Assembly: GCA_020854105.1 (NCBI GenBank) | Contig: JADZGB010000027.1 | Location: forward strand, 97,998-161,997 | Length of the DNA stretch: 64,000 bases | Direction of reading: 5' to 3' | Source of the DNA: Burkholderiales bacterium | GTDB lineage: Bacteria; Pseudomonadota; Gammaproteobacteria; Burkholderiales; SHXO01 | In this document: positions 9,651 through 18,404 of the stretch, piece after piece | Layout of the letters: every line of letters starts with the position of its first letter | Position numbering within the stretch: position 1 is the first letter of the stretch | Notes under the pieces: model-generated | What the model saw: the letters and a program-made list of their open reading frames with translations, nothing else | What the model was told of the DNA's origin: nothing | The model's database searches: none | Made by a program: the position numbers and the translations under genes

Positions 9651-9780
9651 CGTCGTCCCGGCGCAAGCGACCAATCGTCATTCCGGTGCAAGCAACCAAT
9701 CGTCATCCCGGCGCAAGCCGAAACAGAAAAGCGCCTTGTCCGTTTGCGCTGGGCCCCGGCGTTCGCCGGGGCGACGGGGG
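9651..9780. repeat. Dispersed hairpin repeat, partly tandem
   Basis: Three tandem degenerate copies of CCAATCGTCATCCCGGCGCA (9651-9720) followed by AAACAGAAAAGCGCCTTG and a CCCCGGCGTTCGCCGGGG hairpin. This is the same order of sub-elements as the copy at 263-437, so the mobile unit appears to be composite, about 130 bases long. Confidence 0.7.
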
Positions 9781-9869
9781 TTGCTTCATCCGCCGGGGCG
9801 GCGGGATTTTCCCCGCGCGTTGTGCGCTAGGATGGCGCTTCCTCGTATTCCCGATCATTCAGAGAGAAC

Positions 9870-10073
9870 ATGCGGCGTTTCTTCCAGGCAGTGGAACTGC
9901 CGATCTGCCTGCGCGCACTGGGCATGCCGGAGCCGACCGGCGTACAGATCGTGGCGATCGCGGCCGCCACGATGACCGCGCCGCACGCGCGCGACTTCCA
10001 GCGGGTGCTGGGCGCGAGCAACATCGCCGATGCGGTGCGCCGGATCGAGGCATTGCCCGCAATCGACCACTGA
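9870..10073 (+). CDS. Small hypothetical protein
   Basis: 67 aa of unknown function. It starts at an ATG after CAGAGAGAAC and ends 27 bases before the enolase-superfamily gene. Composition is balanced (hydrophobic centre IVAIAAATM, Arg/Glu-rich end ADAVRRIEALPAID) and codon third positions are GC-rich, which supports real coding. No signal peptide, metal motif or known domain is visible. The short spacing suggests a common transcript with the following two catabolic genes. Confidence 0.45.
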   Translation: MRRFFQAVELPICLRALGMPEPTGVQIVAIAAATMTAPHARDFQRVLGASNIADAVRRIEALPAIDH

Positions 10074-10100
10074 CACGAATCACCAACCGAGACGACCCAC

Positions 10101-11174
10101 ATGGCAATCATCGAAGCGATCAACACGGTGCCGGTCCTGGCATCCATGAAGCGGCCGATCCGCACGGCCTCCGGTTTCATCGAGTCCTTTCCCCTGGTGC
10201 TCATCGAGGTGCTGACGGACGAGGGCATCGCCGGGCGCGCCTATTCGCAGGTCTACATCCCGGCTCTGCTGCCCGCCCTGGAGGCGACGGTGCAGGGTCT
10301 GGGCCAGCTCATCCAGGGACGTCCCCTCGCGCCGCGCGACATCCATGACCACCTGCTCCGGCGCCTGCGCCTGACCGGTGTGAAGAACCTGCCCTGCATC
10401 GCGCTGGGCGGAATGGACATGGCACTGTGGGACGCGTACGCGAAGTCGCGCAACGAACCGCTGTACGCGACCCTGGGTGCCACCCCGCGTGCATTCCGCT
10501 GCTACTACAGCGTCGGCCTGTACGACGCGAACAGCGTGATCGAGGTGGCGGAGGAGGCGGTGGCGAGCGACTACCCGGGATTGAAGATCAAGCTCGGCTT
10601 CCCGACGCTGGCCGAGGACCTCGCCGCGGTGCGCGCGGCGAAGAAGGTGCTCGGTGCGCGTGCGCTGATGGTGGACTACAACCAGTCGCTGACGTTCGCC
10701 GAGGCCAAGATCCGCTGTCGCGCGCTGGACGGCGAGGGGCTCACGTGGATCGAGGAGCCGATCCTGGCCGACGACTACGAGGGTTGCGCCAGGCTGGCCG
10801 AGATGGTCGCCACGCCGATCCAGATCGGCGAGAACTTCAACGGACCGGAAGACATGGAGCGCGCCCTGAAGCTGCGCGCGATGGACTACGTGATGCCCGA
10901 TGCGCAGTACATACGCGGCGTGACCGGCTGGCTGGATGCGGCCGCGCTCGCCCGTGCGTACAACATGGACATGTCGTCGCACACCTTCGTGGAGGCGAGC
11001 GCGCACCTGCTCTGCGCCACGCCCACCGGGCACTGGCTGGAGCACATGGACGTCGTCGGCAACCTGCTCGGCGAACGCTACACCCTGGTCAACGGCACGC
11101 TCACGCCGCCGGCACGGCCGGGCCTGGGCATCGACTGGGACGAGGAAGCGGTCGAGAAGTACCGCGTACGCTGA
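10101..11174 (+). CDS. Mandelate racemase/muconate lactonizing enzyme family
   Basis: 357 aa, enolase superfamily. The capping domain is followed by a TIM-barrel with the general base motif LKIKLG and Mg-ligand motifs LMVDYNQ (Asp), TWIEEPI (Glu) and QIGENF (Glu). The C-terminal SSHTFVEASAHLL is typical of mandelate racemase-type members. Such enzymes abstract an alpha-proton from a carboxylate (racemases, sugar-acid dehydratases). The substrate cannot be read from the sequence. The M20 amidohydrolase starts 23 bases downstream, so they probably act in one catabolic route. Confidence 0.88.
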   Translation: MAIIEAINTVPVLASMKRPIRTASGFIESFPLVLIEVLTDEGIAGRAYSQVYIPALLPALEATVQGLGQLIQGRPLAPRDIHDHLLRRLRLTGVKNLPCIALGGMDMALWDAYAKSRNEPLYATLGATPRAFRCYYSVGLYDANSVIEVAEEAVASDYPGLKIKLGFPTLAEDLAAVRAAKKVLGARALMVDYNQSLTFAEAKIRCRALDGEGLTWIEEPILADDYEGCARLAEMVATPIQIGENFNGPEDMERALKLRAMDYVMPDAQYIRGVTGWLDAAALARAYNMDMSSHTFVEASAHLLCATPTGHWLEHMDVVGNLLGERYTLVNGTLTPPARPGLGIDWDEEAVEKYRVR

Positions 11175-11197
11175 TCCGCAACGCACCGGAGAAGACA

Positions 11198-12376
11198 ATG
11201 AGCGCGCTCGAGCGCATCCGCGAGTTTCACAGCCTGATCACCGCCTGGCGACAGGACATCCACGCGCATCCAGAGATCGGTTTCATGGAGGAGCGCACCG
11301 CCGATCTGGTGGCGCGCCAGCTCGCCGAGTCCGGCATCGAGGTGCACCGCAAGGTGGGGCGCACCGGCGTGGTCGGTGTGCTGCGCAGCGGCGCGCGCGC
11401 GGATACGCCGGGACGCCGGCTCGGACTGCGCGCCGACATGGACGCGCTGCCCATCGCCGAGGCCAACGGCTTCGCGCACCGTTCGCGCCACGAGGGGCGC
11501 ATGCACGCTTGCGGCCACGACGGCCACACGGCGATGCTGCTGGGTGCGGCCAGGTACCTGGCGCAGGCGCGCAGCTTCGACGGGACGGTGAACTTCATCT
11601 TCCAGCCCGCGGAGGAGGGGCTGGGCGGAGCGCTGGCCATGCTGGAGGACGGGCTGTTCGATCGCTTTCCCTGTGATGCCATCTTCGGCATGCACAACCG
11701 GCCGAAGCTGGCGCTGGGGAAGTTCGCGGTCCGCTCGGGCGCGGCAATGGCGGGTGGCGCCTTTTTCGACATCGACGTCGTGGGGGTGGGCAGCCACGGC
11801 GCACGGCCGGAAGCGGCCGTCGATCCGGTCATGGTCGCGGTGCAGATCGCCTCGGCGCTGCAGACCATCGTCTCGCGCAACGTGCGTCCGGTGGACACCG
11901 CGGTGCTGTCGATCACCCAGATCCACGCCGGTGACGCCTACAACGTGATTCCGCAGACCGCGCGCCTGAGCGGCACGGCGCGCGCGTTCTCCAACGAGGT
12001 GATGCGACTCATCGGCGACAACATCGAGCGCACGGCCGAGGGCATCGCCCAGGCGATGGGGGCACGGGCGAGCGTCGATTTCCGCGTTAACTTCGCACCC
12101 GTGGTCAACGACGCGGAGCAGGCGCAGTTCGCGGCGCAGGTGTGCGCCGAACTGGTGGGGGAGACCAACGTGGTGCGCGATCCATCGCTCATCATGGCAT
12201 CCGAGGACTTCTCCTACATGCTGGAGAAGATCCCCGGCTGCTATCTCAACATCGGCAACGGCGACGGCGAGGGCGCGTGCGAGGTGCACAACCCGTCGTA
12301 CGACTTCAACGATGCCGCGTTGCCGCTGGGAGCGGCGTTCTTCGCGCGTGCGGTGGAGCGCAGGCTGGCGCCCTGA
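11198..12376 (+). CDS. M20 family amidohydrolase (hippurate hydrolase-like)
   Basis: 392 aa. Metal-dependent aminoacylase/carboxypeptidase of the M20D group. HAHPEIGFMEERT near the N-terminus, the metal-binding MHACGHDGHTAMLLG, the QPAEEGLGG carboxylate motif and FGMHNRPKLALG are in canonical order. The lid domain begins near GSHGARPEAAVDP and SEDFSYML is the last ligand motif. It hydrolyses N-acylated amino acids or similar amides in the cytosol. ATG 11198 follows GGAGAAGACA, and the start matches the family. Likely in one operon with the mandelate racemase-family gene. Confidence 0.92.
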   Translation: MSALERIREFHSLITAWRQDIHAHPEIGFMEERTADLVARQLAESGIEVHRKVGRTGVVGVLRSGARADTPGRRLGLRADMDALPIAEANGFAHRSRHEGRMHACGHDGHTAMLLGAARYLAQARSFDGTVNFIFQPAEEGLGGALAMLEDGLFDRFPCDAIFGMHNRPKLALGKFAVRSGAAMAGGAFFDIDVVGVGSHGARPEAAVDPVMVAVQIASALQTIVSRNVRPVDTAVLSITQIHAGDAYNVIPQTARLSGTARAFSNEVMRLIGDNIERTAEGIAQAMGARASVDFRVNFAPVVNDAEQAQFAAQVCAELVGETNVVRDPSLIMASEDFSYMLEKIPGCYLNIGNGDGEGACEVHNPSYDFNDAALPLGAAFFARAVERRLAP

Positions 12377-12382
12377 CCCGCG

Positions 12383-12628
12383 TCAGTCCGGGCGGTCGTC
12401 GCGGATCGGGGCGCGCACACGCGGCGCCTCCGGGTCCGGATGGCCGCGCATGAGGCGGTGCGACAGGCGCGTCAGCACCAGGGCGATGACGCAAGCGAGC
12501 AGGGCGGCCAGCATGAGGCTGGTGAAGCGCTCGTTCAGCACGTTCTGGGTCGCGCCGATCACCAGCGGCAGGGCGAGGAGGATCAGCGCGCCGGCTGCGA
12601 GCGTCAGCAATCCCGCGAGTCTCTTCAC
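12383..12628 (-). CDS. Small membrane protein, two TM helices
   Basis: 81 aa read from a GTG start at 12628; no closer ATG preserves the first helix. Two hydrophobic segments, LLTLAAGALILLALPLVIG and LMLAALLACVIALVL, flank a short loop, and the charged C-terminus (RGHPDPEAPRVRAPIRDDRPD) would be cytosolic. No family recognised. It converges on the amidohydrolase gene with six bases between stops. The GTG start and short length keep confidence moderate. Confidence 0.45.
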   Translation of the reverse strand: MKRLAGLLTLAAGALILLALPLVIGATQNVLNERFTSLMLAALLACVIALVLTRLSHRLMRGHPDPEAPRVRAPIRDDRPD

Positions 12629-13044
12629 GATGTGTCGGTCTCCGTGCTGCGTGGCCCGGCACGCACTTCTGACGGGCGTGCTCGGAGGCTGAAGCGGGCC
12701 GCCTGGGCGTTGCCGGACGCTGTTGGCGGTCCGCTTCATGGATGCTCTGCGGCATCGCGGGCGGGCGTATGCAATGCGCGTGCTAGCCCTGCAAGTGGTT
12801 GTTTGTTCGGGTGATGAGGCTTGCCCCGTGCGCGGCGCTGTAAGGAAGTCCGACGCATGTTCTTGAAATGGTCGTCATCCTGATCCGGTCATCCTGGTGA
12901 AAGCATCACCCCCTCATCCCGGCGAAAGCCCCACCCCGTCATTCCGGCGAAGCCGGCATTCCGGAAGTGAAATTCCCTTATCGTTATCACTGGGCACCGG
13001 CGTTCGTCGGTGCGACGGGACTGTCGTCATCTAAACGCCTTGCC
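12629..13044. other. Intergenic region with dispersed repeats
   Basis: About 415 bases before queG. From about 12890 to 13020 it holds CATCCCGGCGAAAGCC, GTCATTCCGGCGAAGCCGGC and a GGCACCGGCGTTCGTCGGTG hairpin, all of the dispersed family. The frame of queG is open upstream through this repeat, which explains the longer in-frame ATG at 12967; I do not regard it as the true start. Confidence 0.6.
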
Positions 13045-14142
13045 ATGACCTTCCGGAATGCTCCTCCGCAGGCACTCGCCCCGGCGCAACTGGCCGCGCT
13101 GAAGGCTTGCATGCGGGAATGGGCGGCGGAACTCGGCTTCCAGCATCTGGGCGTGGCAGGGATCGACCTGGGCGAGGCCGAGGCCGGCCTGCTGCGCTGG
13201 CTGACGCGCGGCTTCCATGGGGACATGGACTATCTCGCGCGGCATGGCACCCGGCGCAGCCGGCCGGCGGAGCTGGTGCCGGGCACGGTGCGGGTGGTGT
13301 CGGTGCGCATGAACTACCTGCCGGCGCACGCGCGCGCGGCCGCGGAGGTGCTGGACGATCCCGCGCTGGGCTACGTGTCCCGCTACGCGCTCGGTCGCGA
13401 CTATCACAAGAGCGTGCGCGCGCGCCTGCAGCGGCTGGCCGAGCGCATCCAGGGCGAGGTCGGGCCCTTCGCCTATCGCGTGTTCACCGACAGCGCGCCG
13501 GTCATGGAGGTGGAGCTGGCGCGGCAGGCGGGTCTGGGCTGGCGTGGCAAGCACTCCCTGCTGCTCGACCGGCAGGCCGGCTCGTGGTTCTTCCTGGGCG
13601 AGTTGTACACCGATCTGCCGTTGCCGGTGGATCTGGCGACCGAGCACCACTGCGGCACGTGCACGCGCTGCATCGACGTATGTCCCACCGCGGCCATCGT
13701 CGAGCCCTTTCTGGTGGACGCGCGCCGCTGCATCTCGTATCTCACCATCGAGCACCACGGCAGCATTCCGGAAGCGCTGCGGCCGCTGCTGGGCAATCGC
13801 ATCTACGGCTGCGACGACTGTCAGCTGGTGTGCCCGTGGAACAAGTTCGCCGGCACCGCGCAGGTCGAGGATTTCAACGTACGCAACGGCCTGGACGGCG
13901 CCGCGCTGGTCGCGCTGTTCGCGTGGACCGAGGAGGAGTTCGAGGGGCGCCTGGAGGGCAGTCCGATTCGTCGAATCGGCCACGAACGGTGGCTGCGCAA
14001 CATCGCCGTCGCACTGGGGAACGCGCCGCCTTCGCCCGAGGCGCAGGCGGCATTGCGTGGGCGGCTGGACCATCCGTCCGCGCTGGTGCGGGAACACGTG
14101 GCCTGGGCCCTGGCGCGGCAAGGCGGGTCAGAAGAGATGTGA
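13045..14142 (+). CDS. queG: Epoxyqueuosine reductase QueG
   Basis: 365 aa. Cobalamin-dependent iron-sulfur enzyme that reduces epoxyqueuosine to queuosine in the wobble base of tRNA. Asp149 lies in FTDSAPVMEVELARQAGLGW, the family active-site segment. Two [4Fe-4S] sites follow: CGTCTRCIDVCPTA from residue 203, and YGCDDCQLVCPWNKF near 255. The C-terminal HEAT-like repeat (HPSALVREHVAWALAR) binds tRNA in the family. ATG 13045 is taken because residues encoded upstream derive from a repeat element. Length fits the family. Confidence 0.95.
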   Translation: MTFRNAPPQALAPAQLAALKACMREWAAELGFQHLGVAGIDLGEAEAGLLRWLTRGFHGDMDYLARHGTRRSRPAELVPGTVRVVSVRMNYLPAHARAAAEVLDDPALGYVSRYALGRDYHKSVRARLQRLAERIQGEVGPFAYRVFTDSAPVMEVELARQAGLGWRGKHSLLLDRQAGSWFFLGELYTDLPLPVDLATEHHCGTCTRCIDVCPTAAIVEPFLVDARRCISYLTIEHHGSIPEALRPLLGNRIYGCDDCQLVCPWNKFAGTAQVEDFNVRNGLDGAALVALFAWTEEEFEGRLEGSPIRRIGHERWLRNIAVALGNAPPSPEAQAALRGRLDHPSALVREHVAWALARQGGSEEM

Positions 14143-14148
14143 ATCGCT

Positions 14149-14182
14149 GGATCCCGGCTCGTGCCGGGATGACGGGGTCGAG
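14149..14182. repeat. Dispersed hairpin repeat, single copy
   Basis: CTGGATCCCGGCTCGTGCCG followed by GGATGACGGGG, an inverted-orientation copy of the dispersed family, seven bases after the queG stop. It could act as an mRNA 3' hairpin between the convergent queG and lpoB genes. Confidence 0.6.
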
Positions 14183-14226
14183 CTTTCGCCGGAACCACGC
14201 CATCCGGACTCGCGCCTGCGGCCCGG

Positions 14227-14820
14227 TCAGCCCTTCGTGGTGGTCTTGCGGATCTCCTTCTCGTCGGTCCACTCCAGCAGACCGTCGCGCACGTTCCACA
14301 TCTGCAGGTTGAACTTGTAGTACACGTCCTTGATGTCCTTGGCCTGCTTCACGATGGACGAGATGTTGCCCTCCAGGCGGTACTGCGCACCGACCATGCG
14401 GCCCTTCTCCGCCGTCTGCTCACGGTCGTAGTACTCGTCGTCCTGCTGGCGGTCGACCTCCTCCTTCTGGTTCGCCATGTCTGCCGCGTCGACCGCGAAG
14501 CGCACCCTGCCGCTCTTCTGCAGCTCGGCGCGGATGGAGTCGGTGATGGCGCGCGTGTCGATGTACTCGCTGGTCTTGTTGCGCACCTCCTGCACGGTCA
14601 CGATCGGCAGGTTGTTCGCTGCCACCACCGGCGCATCGAGCAGTGACCGCGTCATCGCCTCGGCGATCATCTGCAGATCGGTCGAGCCGAACTCGTTGGT
14701 GATGGTCTCCACGCCGCGGGCGTCGCCGTAGCGCACCGTGTCCTTCGCGCAGCCGGCGAGCAGCGCCGCGGCGAGGACGGACACGGTGGCGATGCGCAGC
14801 AGGGGGGTGAGCGGGGTCAT
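14227..14820 (-). CDS. lpoB: Penicillin-binding protein activator LpoB-like lipoprotein
   Basis: 197 aa outer-membrane lipoprotein. The signal peptide ends in the lipobox LLAGC. The LpoB core is visible as MAEAMTRSLLDAP-like (QMIAEAMTRSLLD), TVQEVRNKTSEYIDT and a C-terminal beta region with YRLEGNISSIVKQ. In Enterobacteria LpoB stimulates the peptidoglycan synthase PBP1b from the outer membrane; the same role is inferred here. It lies last in a minus-strand cluster with a YcfL-like and a COG3014 lipoprotein, a gene set commonly found together. Confidence 0.85.
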   Translation of the reverse strand: MTPLTPLLRIATVSVLAAALLAGCAKDTVRYGDARGVETITNEFGSTDLQMIAEAMTRSLLDAPVVAANNLPIVTVQEVRNKTSEYIDTRAITDSIRAELQKSGRVRFAVDAADMANQKEEVDRQQDDEYYDREQTAEKGRMVGAQYRLEGNISSIVKQAKDIKDVYYKFNLQMWNVRDGLLEWTDEKEIRKTTTKG

Positions 14821-14848
14821 GCGCTTGTCTCCTGGAACGGGGCGAGGA

Positions 14849-15283
14849 TCAGTCCTGGCCCATGTACACGAGGCGGAAATCCACCGCCTTGCTGTTGGGG
14901 GCGATGGCGGTTACGACGTGGTTCGACTTCTCGTACATGAGCACCGGCTTCCACGACTCCTCGTCGGCGGCGCGCATGCCCTCCGTGTCGATCCAGCGGA
15001 ACTTGTAGGCCACGCGCCGGATCTGGCCGGCGTCGTTCTCGAGGTTGGCCTCGATCTTCATGCGCTCGCCCGATATCGTGCAGCGCATCTCGGTGACGAC
15101 GACGTTGGTGCGCTTGCCCTCGGGAGCGACCTTGGCCGCGATCAGATCGCCCATGGAGTCGACGTCGGCGTCCGCGACCGGGCAGCCGAAGGCGAAGCCC
15201 TCGCGTTCGAAGCCCTTCCTGCTGGCGCAGCCGGCGCCGAGCGCGAGGGCGGCCAGTGCCGCGGCGACGACGATGGTCTTCAT
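14849..15283 (-). CDS. YcfL-like (DUF1425) lipoprotein
   Basis: 144 aa. A signal peptide with lipobox-like ALGAGC precedes a beta-sandwich-like domain. The segments RRVAYKFRWIDTEGMR and WKPVLMYEKSNHVVTAIAPN are characteristic of YcfL/DUF1425 proteins, which are usually encoded beside lpoB. Function is unknown; the association suggests a cell-envelope role. The gap to lpoB is 28 bases, so they are likely co-transcribed. Confidence 0.8.
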   Translation of the reverse strand: MKTIVVAAALAALALGAGCASRKGFEREGFAFGCPVADADVDSMGDLIAAKVAPEGKRTNVVVTEMRCTISGERMKIEANLENDAGQIRRVAYKFRWIDTEGMRAADEESWKPVLMYEKSNHVVTAIAPNSKAVDFRLVYMGQD

Positions 15284-15304
15284 GCCTACCCCCTCTCCAT
15301 GTGG

Positions 15305-16768
15305 CTAGTCGGTCCGGCCGCCGATGGGCGCGATCCGCACCAGGTTCGAATCGCGCGGCTCGTGCGTCTCGACGGTCGGCAGCATCGCGAACAGCCGCTT
15401 ACCGATCAGGCGCAATGCGATGAACGCATGGCGTCCGGAGACGTGGACCTGTGCGCTGCGTTCGCCCGCAGGCGTGGGCAGCGTCACGCGATGCGGCCCG
15501 CGGGGCAATTTACCACGGGCGACGAGCAGGTTCGCCGGCAGGGAGCGCCAGCCGCGCTCGTCCGCGGATTCCGTGATCATGGAGCCGAGCATCAGGGCGA
15601 GTGCGCCCACGTCCAGTGCCGCGCCGCCGCTGTCGTCGCCGTGATGGTGGCGATCCCGGGCCGCGCGCTGCGCCTGGTACTGAGCGATGGCCTTGCCGGC
15701 CGAGCGTACGAACCCGCGCAGCATGATGGCGGGCATCTCGTCCTGCAGGGCGCGCCGGGCCATGGCGTCGATGCTGGTGACGTTCGCCAGCGGCCAGCTG
15801 CGGTCCTCGCCGATGTGCAGCGATGCGGGAAGGAAGGGCGCGAGCGGCGCGTGCAGCACGGGGAAGGACACCGAAATAAGCACGAGTTCGCGGTTGACCG
15901 GAATGGGCAGGCTGAACTGGCGCGACAGGCGCGCCGGCGCGAGGCCGGTCTCGATCAGGAACAGCACGTCCGTGCTGCCGTCGTCGGCCGAGGCGGTGCG
16001 GGTGTCGAGCCCCGCTAGTGCCTCCTCGAGCACGGGCGTGTCCGGACGCAGTTCGATCGCCTGGCGGTAGCCGGCCGCCGCCAGGCCGGGCTCGCCCAGC
16101 GCCTCGTACACGAAGCCCGCGAGATAGTGGCTGATCGCGCTCTGGTAGCTGTTGCGCAGCGCGTTGACTTCGGGATTGTCGATGGTCTCCACCGGGTAGC
16201 CGTCGAGTTCCTCGATGCGGGTGCGCGCGCCGTGGCGCTCGGCCTCGCTGCGCACCTTCTCGATCTCCTGTTCGCGCAGCCGTGCGATCACCGCCTCGCG
16301 CTCGTGTGTCTGGCGGATGGCAACGCGCGCCGCGTCCCAGTCGCCGCACGCCAGGTGGTTGAGCGCGATGCGCGTGGTGAGCATCACCTTCTCGTAGTCG
16401 TGTCCTTCGTAGGGACGCGACTTGTCGTTCAGGGTGACCGAGGCGAGCGATCCCGCCAGGCGCGAGGGGTCGGCCAGCGCGGCGGACTCCCACGCCGCGA
16501 CCTGTTCGCTGGCGCGCATCCAGGCGTCCGTACTCGGCTCGAAGCGGGTGCGCAGGCGTTCCAGTTCGCCGCGCTCCATGTAATAGAGCAGATCCTTGCG
16601 GGTGCGGCGGTTGTTGCGCTCGAGCGTGGCAATGGCTCCCCCGACGTCGCCCGCGGCCGCCCGGGTGAGGGTGTCCCGCAGTTCCGTGTCATAGCTGCGG
16701 AAGGTGGCGCAGGCGGGAAGCGACGCGACGAGGACGGCGAGCAGCAGGCTGCGCGCGCGAAGGGGCAT
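15305..16768 (-). CDS. COG3014-family lipoprotein with TPR-like region
   Basis: 487 aa. The lipobox-like SLPAC follows a hydrophobic signal (LLLAVLVASLPAC). The N-terminal half has TPR-like helices (LTRAAAGDVGGAIATLERN and YLAGFVYEALGEPGLAAAGY). The C-terminal half is a compact domain with RQFSLPIPVNRELVLISVSF. The conserved family is found upstream of ycfL/lpoB in many Gram-negatives, with no proven function. ATG 16768 is chosen because it directly precedes the signal peptide; a start 36 bases earlier would add a non-signal leader. Confidence 0.82.
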   Translation of the reverse strand: MPLRARSLLLAVLVASLPACATFRSYDTELRDTLTRAAAGDVGGAIATLERNNRRTRKDLLYYMERGELERLRTRFEPSTDAWMRASEQVAAWESAALADPSRLAGSLASVTLNDKSRPYEGHDYEKVMLTTRIALNHLACGDWDAARVAIRQTHEREAVIARLREQEIEKVRSEAERHGARTRIEELDGYPVETIDNPEVNALRNSYQSAISHYLAGFVYEALGEPGLAAAGYRQAIELRPDTPVLEEALAGLDTRTASADDGSTDVLFLIETGLAPARLSRQFSLPIPVNRELVLISVSFPVLHAPLAPFLPASLHIGEDRSWPLANVTSIDAMARRALQDEMPAIMLRGFVRSAGKAIAQYQAQRAARDRHHHGDDSGGAALDVGALALMLGSMITESADERGWRSLPANLLVARGKLPRGPHRVTLPTPAGERSAQVHVSGRHAFIALRLIGKRLFAMLPTVETHEPRDSNLVRIAPIGGRTD

Positions 16769-16889
16769 GGTGAGACGGTCGGGGCGGGTAAGCGGGGAGT
16801 GCACGTCATTCTAGCCGCTCCCGTCCCATGCGATGCCGCCGATCGGCTCCGGGCCCTATGCGCTGGTCCCTGAACCGAGGGCATGCACG

Positions 16890-17390
16890 GGCGCCACATC
16901 GGTGCGATGGTGCACAACCAACGAAGTTTTGAAGCTGAAGGACAGCGGCGTGGTGGCAGGCGAGGGAGAGGACGGCTACGGCACCTACGAGGCCGGCAAC
17001 CGGCTCCCGTACGCGCCAAAGCACATGTTGACGCTCAACTTCTCCTGCGAACACCCCGATGGCTGGCTGGGCCGTATCGGCATGACCTACCTCGGCCGGC
17101 AGTATGCCAACACGCAGAACTACCGGGGCACCTCACCGGAGGGCTATGCTGGCGAGGTGGATCTTGGCGGCGGCGCGCCGGCGGAGCAGGAGGATACCGG
17201 CCTGTTCGGGGAGAGTCCGGCGCTGACGCTGTTCAATGCATCGCTCAGCTATTCGCCGGTCAGGCAGAAGTACACCTTGTTCGCGACGATCGAGAACCTG
17301 ACGGACAAGCGCTACTTCAGCTCGCGCACCAATGGTCTGCAGACCGGCCGCCCGCGCACGGCGTTCGCCGGCCTGCGCTACGGTTTCTGA
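16890..17390 (+). pseudogene. TonB-dependent receptor, C-terminal remnant
   Basis: About 160 codons that read as the last beta strands of a TonB-dependent receptor: LPYAPKHMLTLNFSCEHPDG, GRIGMTYLGRQYANTQNY, SPALTLFNASLSYSPVRQKY, LFATIENLTDKRYFSS and a terminal GLRYGF. There is no plug domain, TonB box or signal peptide upstream; instead the COG3014 gene starts there in the opposite direction. I interpret it as a decayed receptor, not a functional short protein. The frame itself is intact up to its TGA. Confidence 0.75.
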
Positions 17391-17498
17391 CATCGATCAG
17401 GCCGATTCGCAGCGCGAACGGGAAGAGCCGTGCTCTTCCCGAACCCCGGCTTCCTGTGCGAGTGAGAAACGCACGTTACAACAGGAAAAGCAGCAGGA

Positions 17499-17528
17499 TT
17501 GTCATTGGGAGTGACGCCCTGATAGATT
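17499..17528 (+). promoter_or_regulatory. Possible sigma70 promoter of the PepSY gene
   Basis: TTGTCA at 17499-17504 and TAGATT at 17523-17528, separated by 18 bases, upstream of the PepSY-protein ATG at 17565. The hexamers match 5/6 and 4/6 of consensus. The predicted transcription start falls on the GGGAA-N3-TTCCC palindrome at 17529. Confidence 0.3.
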
Positions 17529-17541
17529 GGGAAATATTCCC
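17529..17541. promoter_or_regulatory. GGGAA-N3-TTCCC palindrome
   Basis: GGGAAATATTCCC, 24 bases upstream of the PepSY-protein ATG. Same arms and same 3-base spacing as the palindromes at 35324, 35560 and 37739. Probably an operator for a LuxR-type response regulator; here its position would favour repression. Confidence 0.4.
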
Positions 17542-17564
17542 CGGTCGTTCTAACAGGAGGTCAC

Positions 17565-18098
17565 ATGAGAGCCACTTTCGCAATCAGTGCGATTGCTGCG
17601 GCAGCGCTGATCGGCATGCCGCCATCGACGCAGGTCGCGCACGCCGCACCACCCAAGGGCAAGGTTCCGATCGAGCAATGCATTGCCGCTGCCCAGGCGG
17701 TGCATGCCGGCACCATCGTCAAGATGGAGGTGAAGGACGAGCGCGGCGAGCTAGTGTACGAGTTCGACATCGAGTCTCCGGACGGCCGCGCCTGGGACAT
17801 CGAGTGTAGCGGGCTCACCGGCAAGATCATCGAGGTCGAGGAAGAGGTCACCTCGCCTTCCGCGCCACCCTTCGCCGCGAGGATGAAGGTGGGCGAGGCG
17901 CGGGCGCGCGAGATTGCGCTGGCCCGCCATGCGGGCAGGATCATCGAGGTCGAGTACGAGATCGAGCCGGACGGCAAGGCCTCCTACGAGTTCGACATCG
18001 TCATGGCCGACGGCACCGAGCGCAAGGTCGAGGTGGACGCGACTTCGGGCGAGATTGTCGAGGACAACCAGGAACTCCACCAGATCGGCAGGGAGTGA
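17565..18098 (+). CDS. Secreted protein with two PepSY domains
   Basis: 177 aa. A signal peptide (about 1-27, ending VAHAAP) precedes two PepSY repeats. The first is around [18 protein letters not shown] with [16 protein letters not shown]; the second around [20 protein letters not shown] with [18 protein letters not shown]. PepSY domains are extracytoplasmic modules thought to modulate proteases or bind metal or redox partners. The ribosome site AGGAGGT is near-perfect. It sits alone between a receptor remnant and the Tad locus, with an operator-like palindrome upstream. Confidence 0.85.
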   Translation: MRATFAISAIAAAALIGMPPSTQVAHAAPPKGKVPIEQCIAAAQAVHAGTIVKMEVKDERGELVYEFDIESPDGRAWDIECSGLTGKIIEVEEEVTSPSAPPFAARMKVGEARAREIALARHAGRIIEVEYEIEPDGKASYEFDIVMADGTERKVEVDATSGEIVEDNQELHQIGRE

Positions 18099-18235
18099 CC
18101 TGGCAGACGGCGCGCGCAGGCGCCGCGATTCTGTCGCTGCACGGCGATGCGGATCTGCGGCGCCGTTGACATTCCTCCCTGCGTCTCACGCGCCAAGCGT
18201 GACTTTTTCACGTCGCCGTCGGGTTCCATATCCCT

Positions 18236-18258
18236 GTCGGGCACTCCCGACTGTCGGG
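18236..18258. promoter_or_regulatory. Nested palindromes upstream of the Flp pilin
   Basis: GTCGGG-CACT-CCCGAC-T-GTCGGG: three alternating copies of one 6-base arm, about 150 bases before the pilin ATG at 18405. It could be a regulator binding site or an mRNA switch. The surrounding 306-base gap (18099-18404) holds no gene; a TTGACA at 18166 has no fitting -10. Confidence 0.3.
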
Positions 18259-18404
18259 CATGCTCCGTCTCGCAACTCACGGGTCACCGCGATCGTACGT
18301 CGCGGTCGAGGCGGTCCGTGGTCGCGGTTCGAGCTCTGTTCGGGAACATCCGTCCAGGGAGGGCCCGGGCCAAGAAAACCAATGACCGGTTATGGAGACC
18401 TAGC

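Noticed and set aside
12967..13044. Upstream in-frame start for queG
   Set aside because: The extra 26 residues are encoded by a dispersed repeat and are not part of the QueG family.
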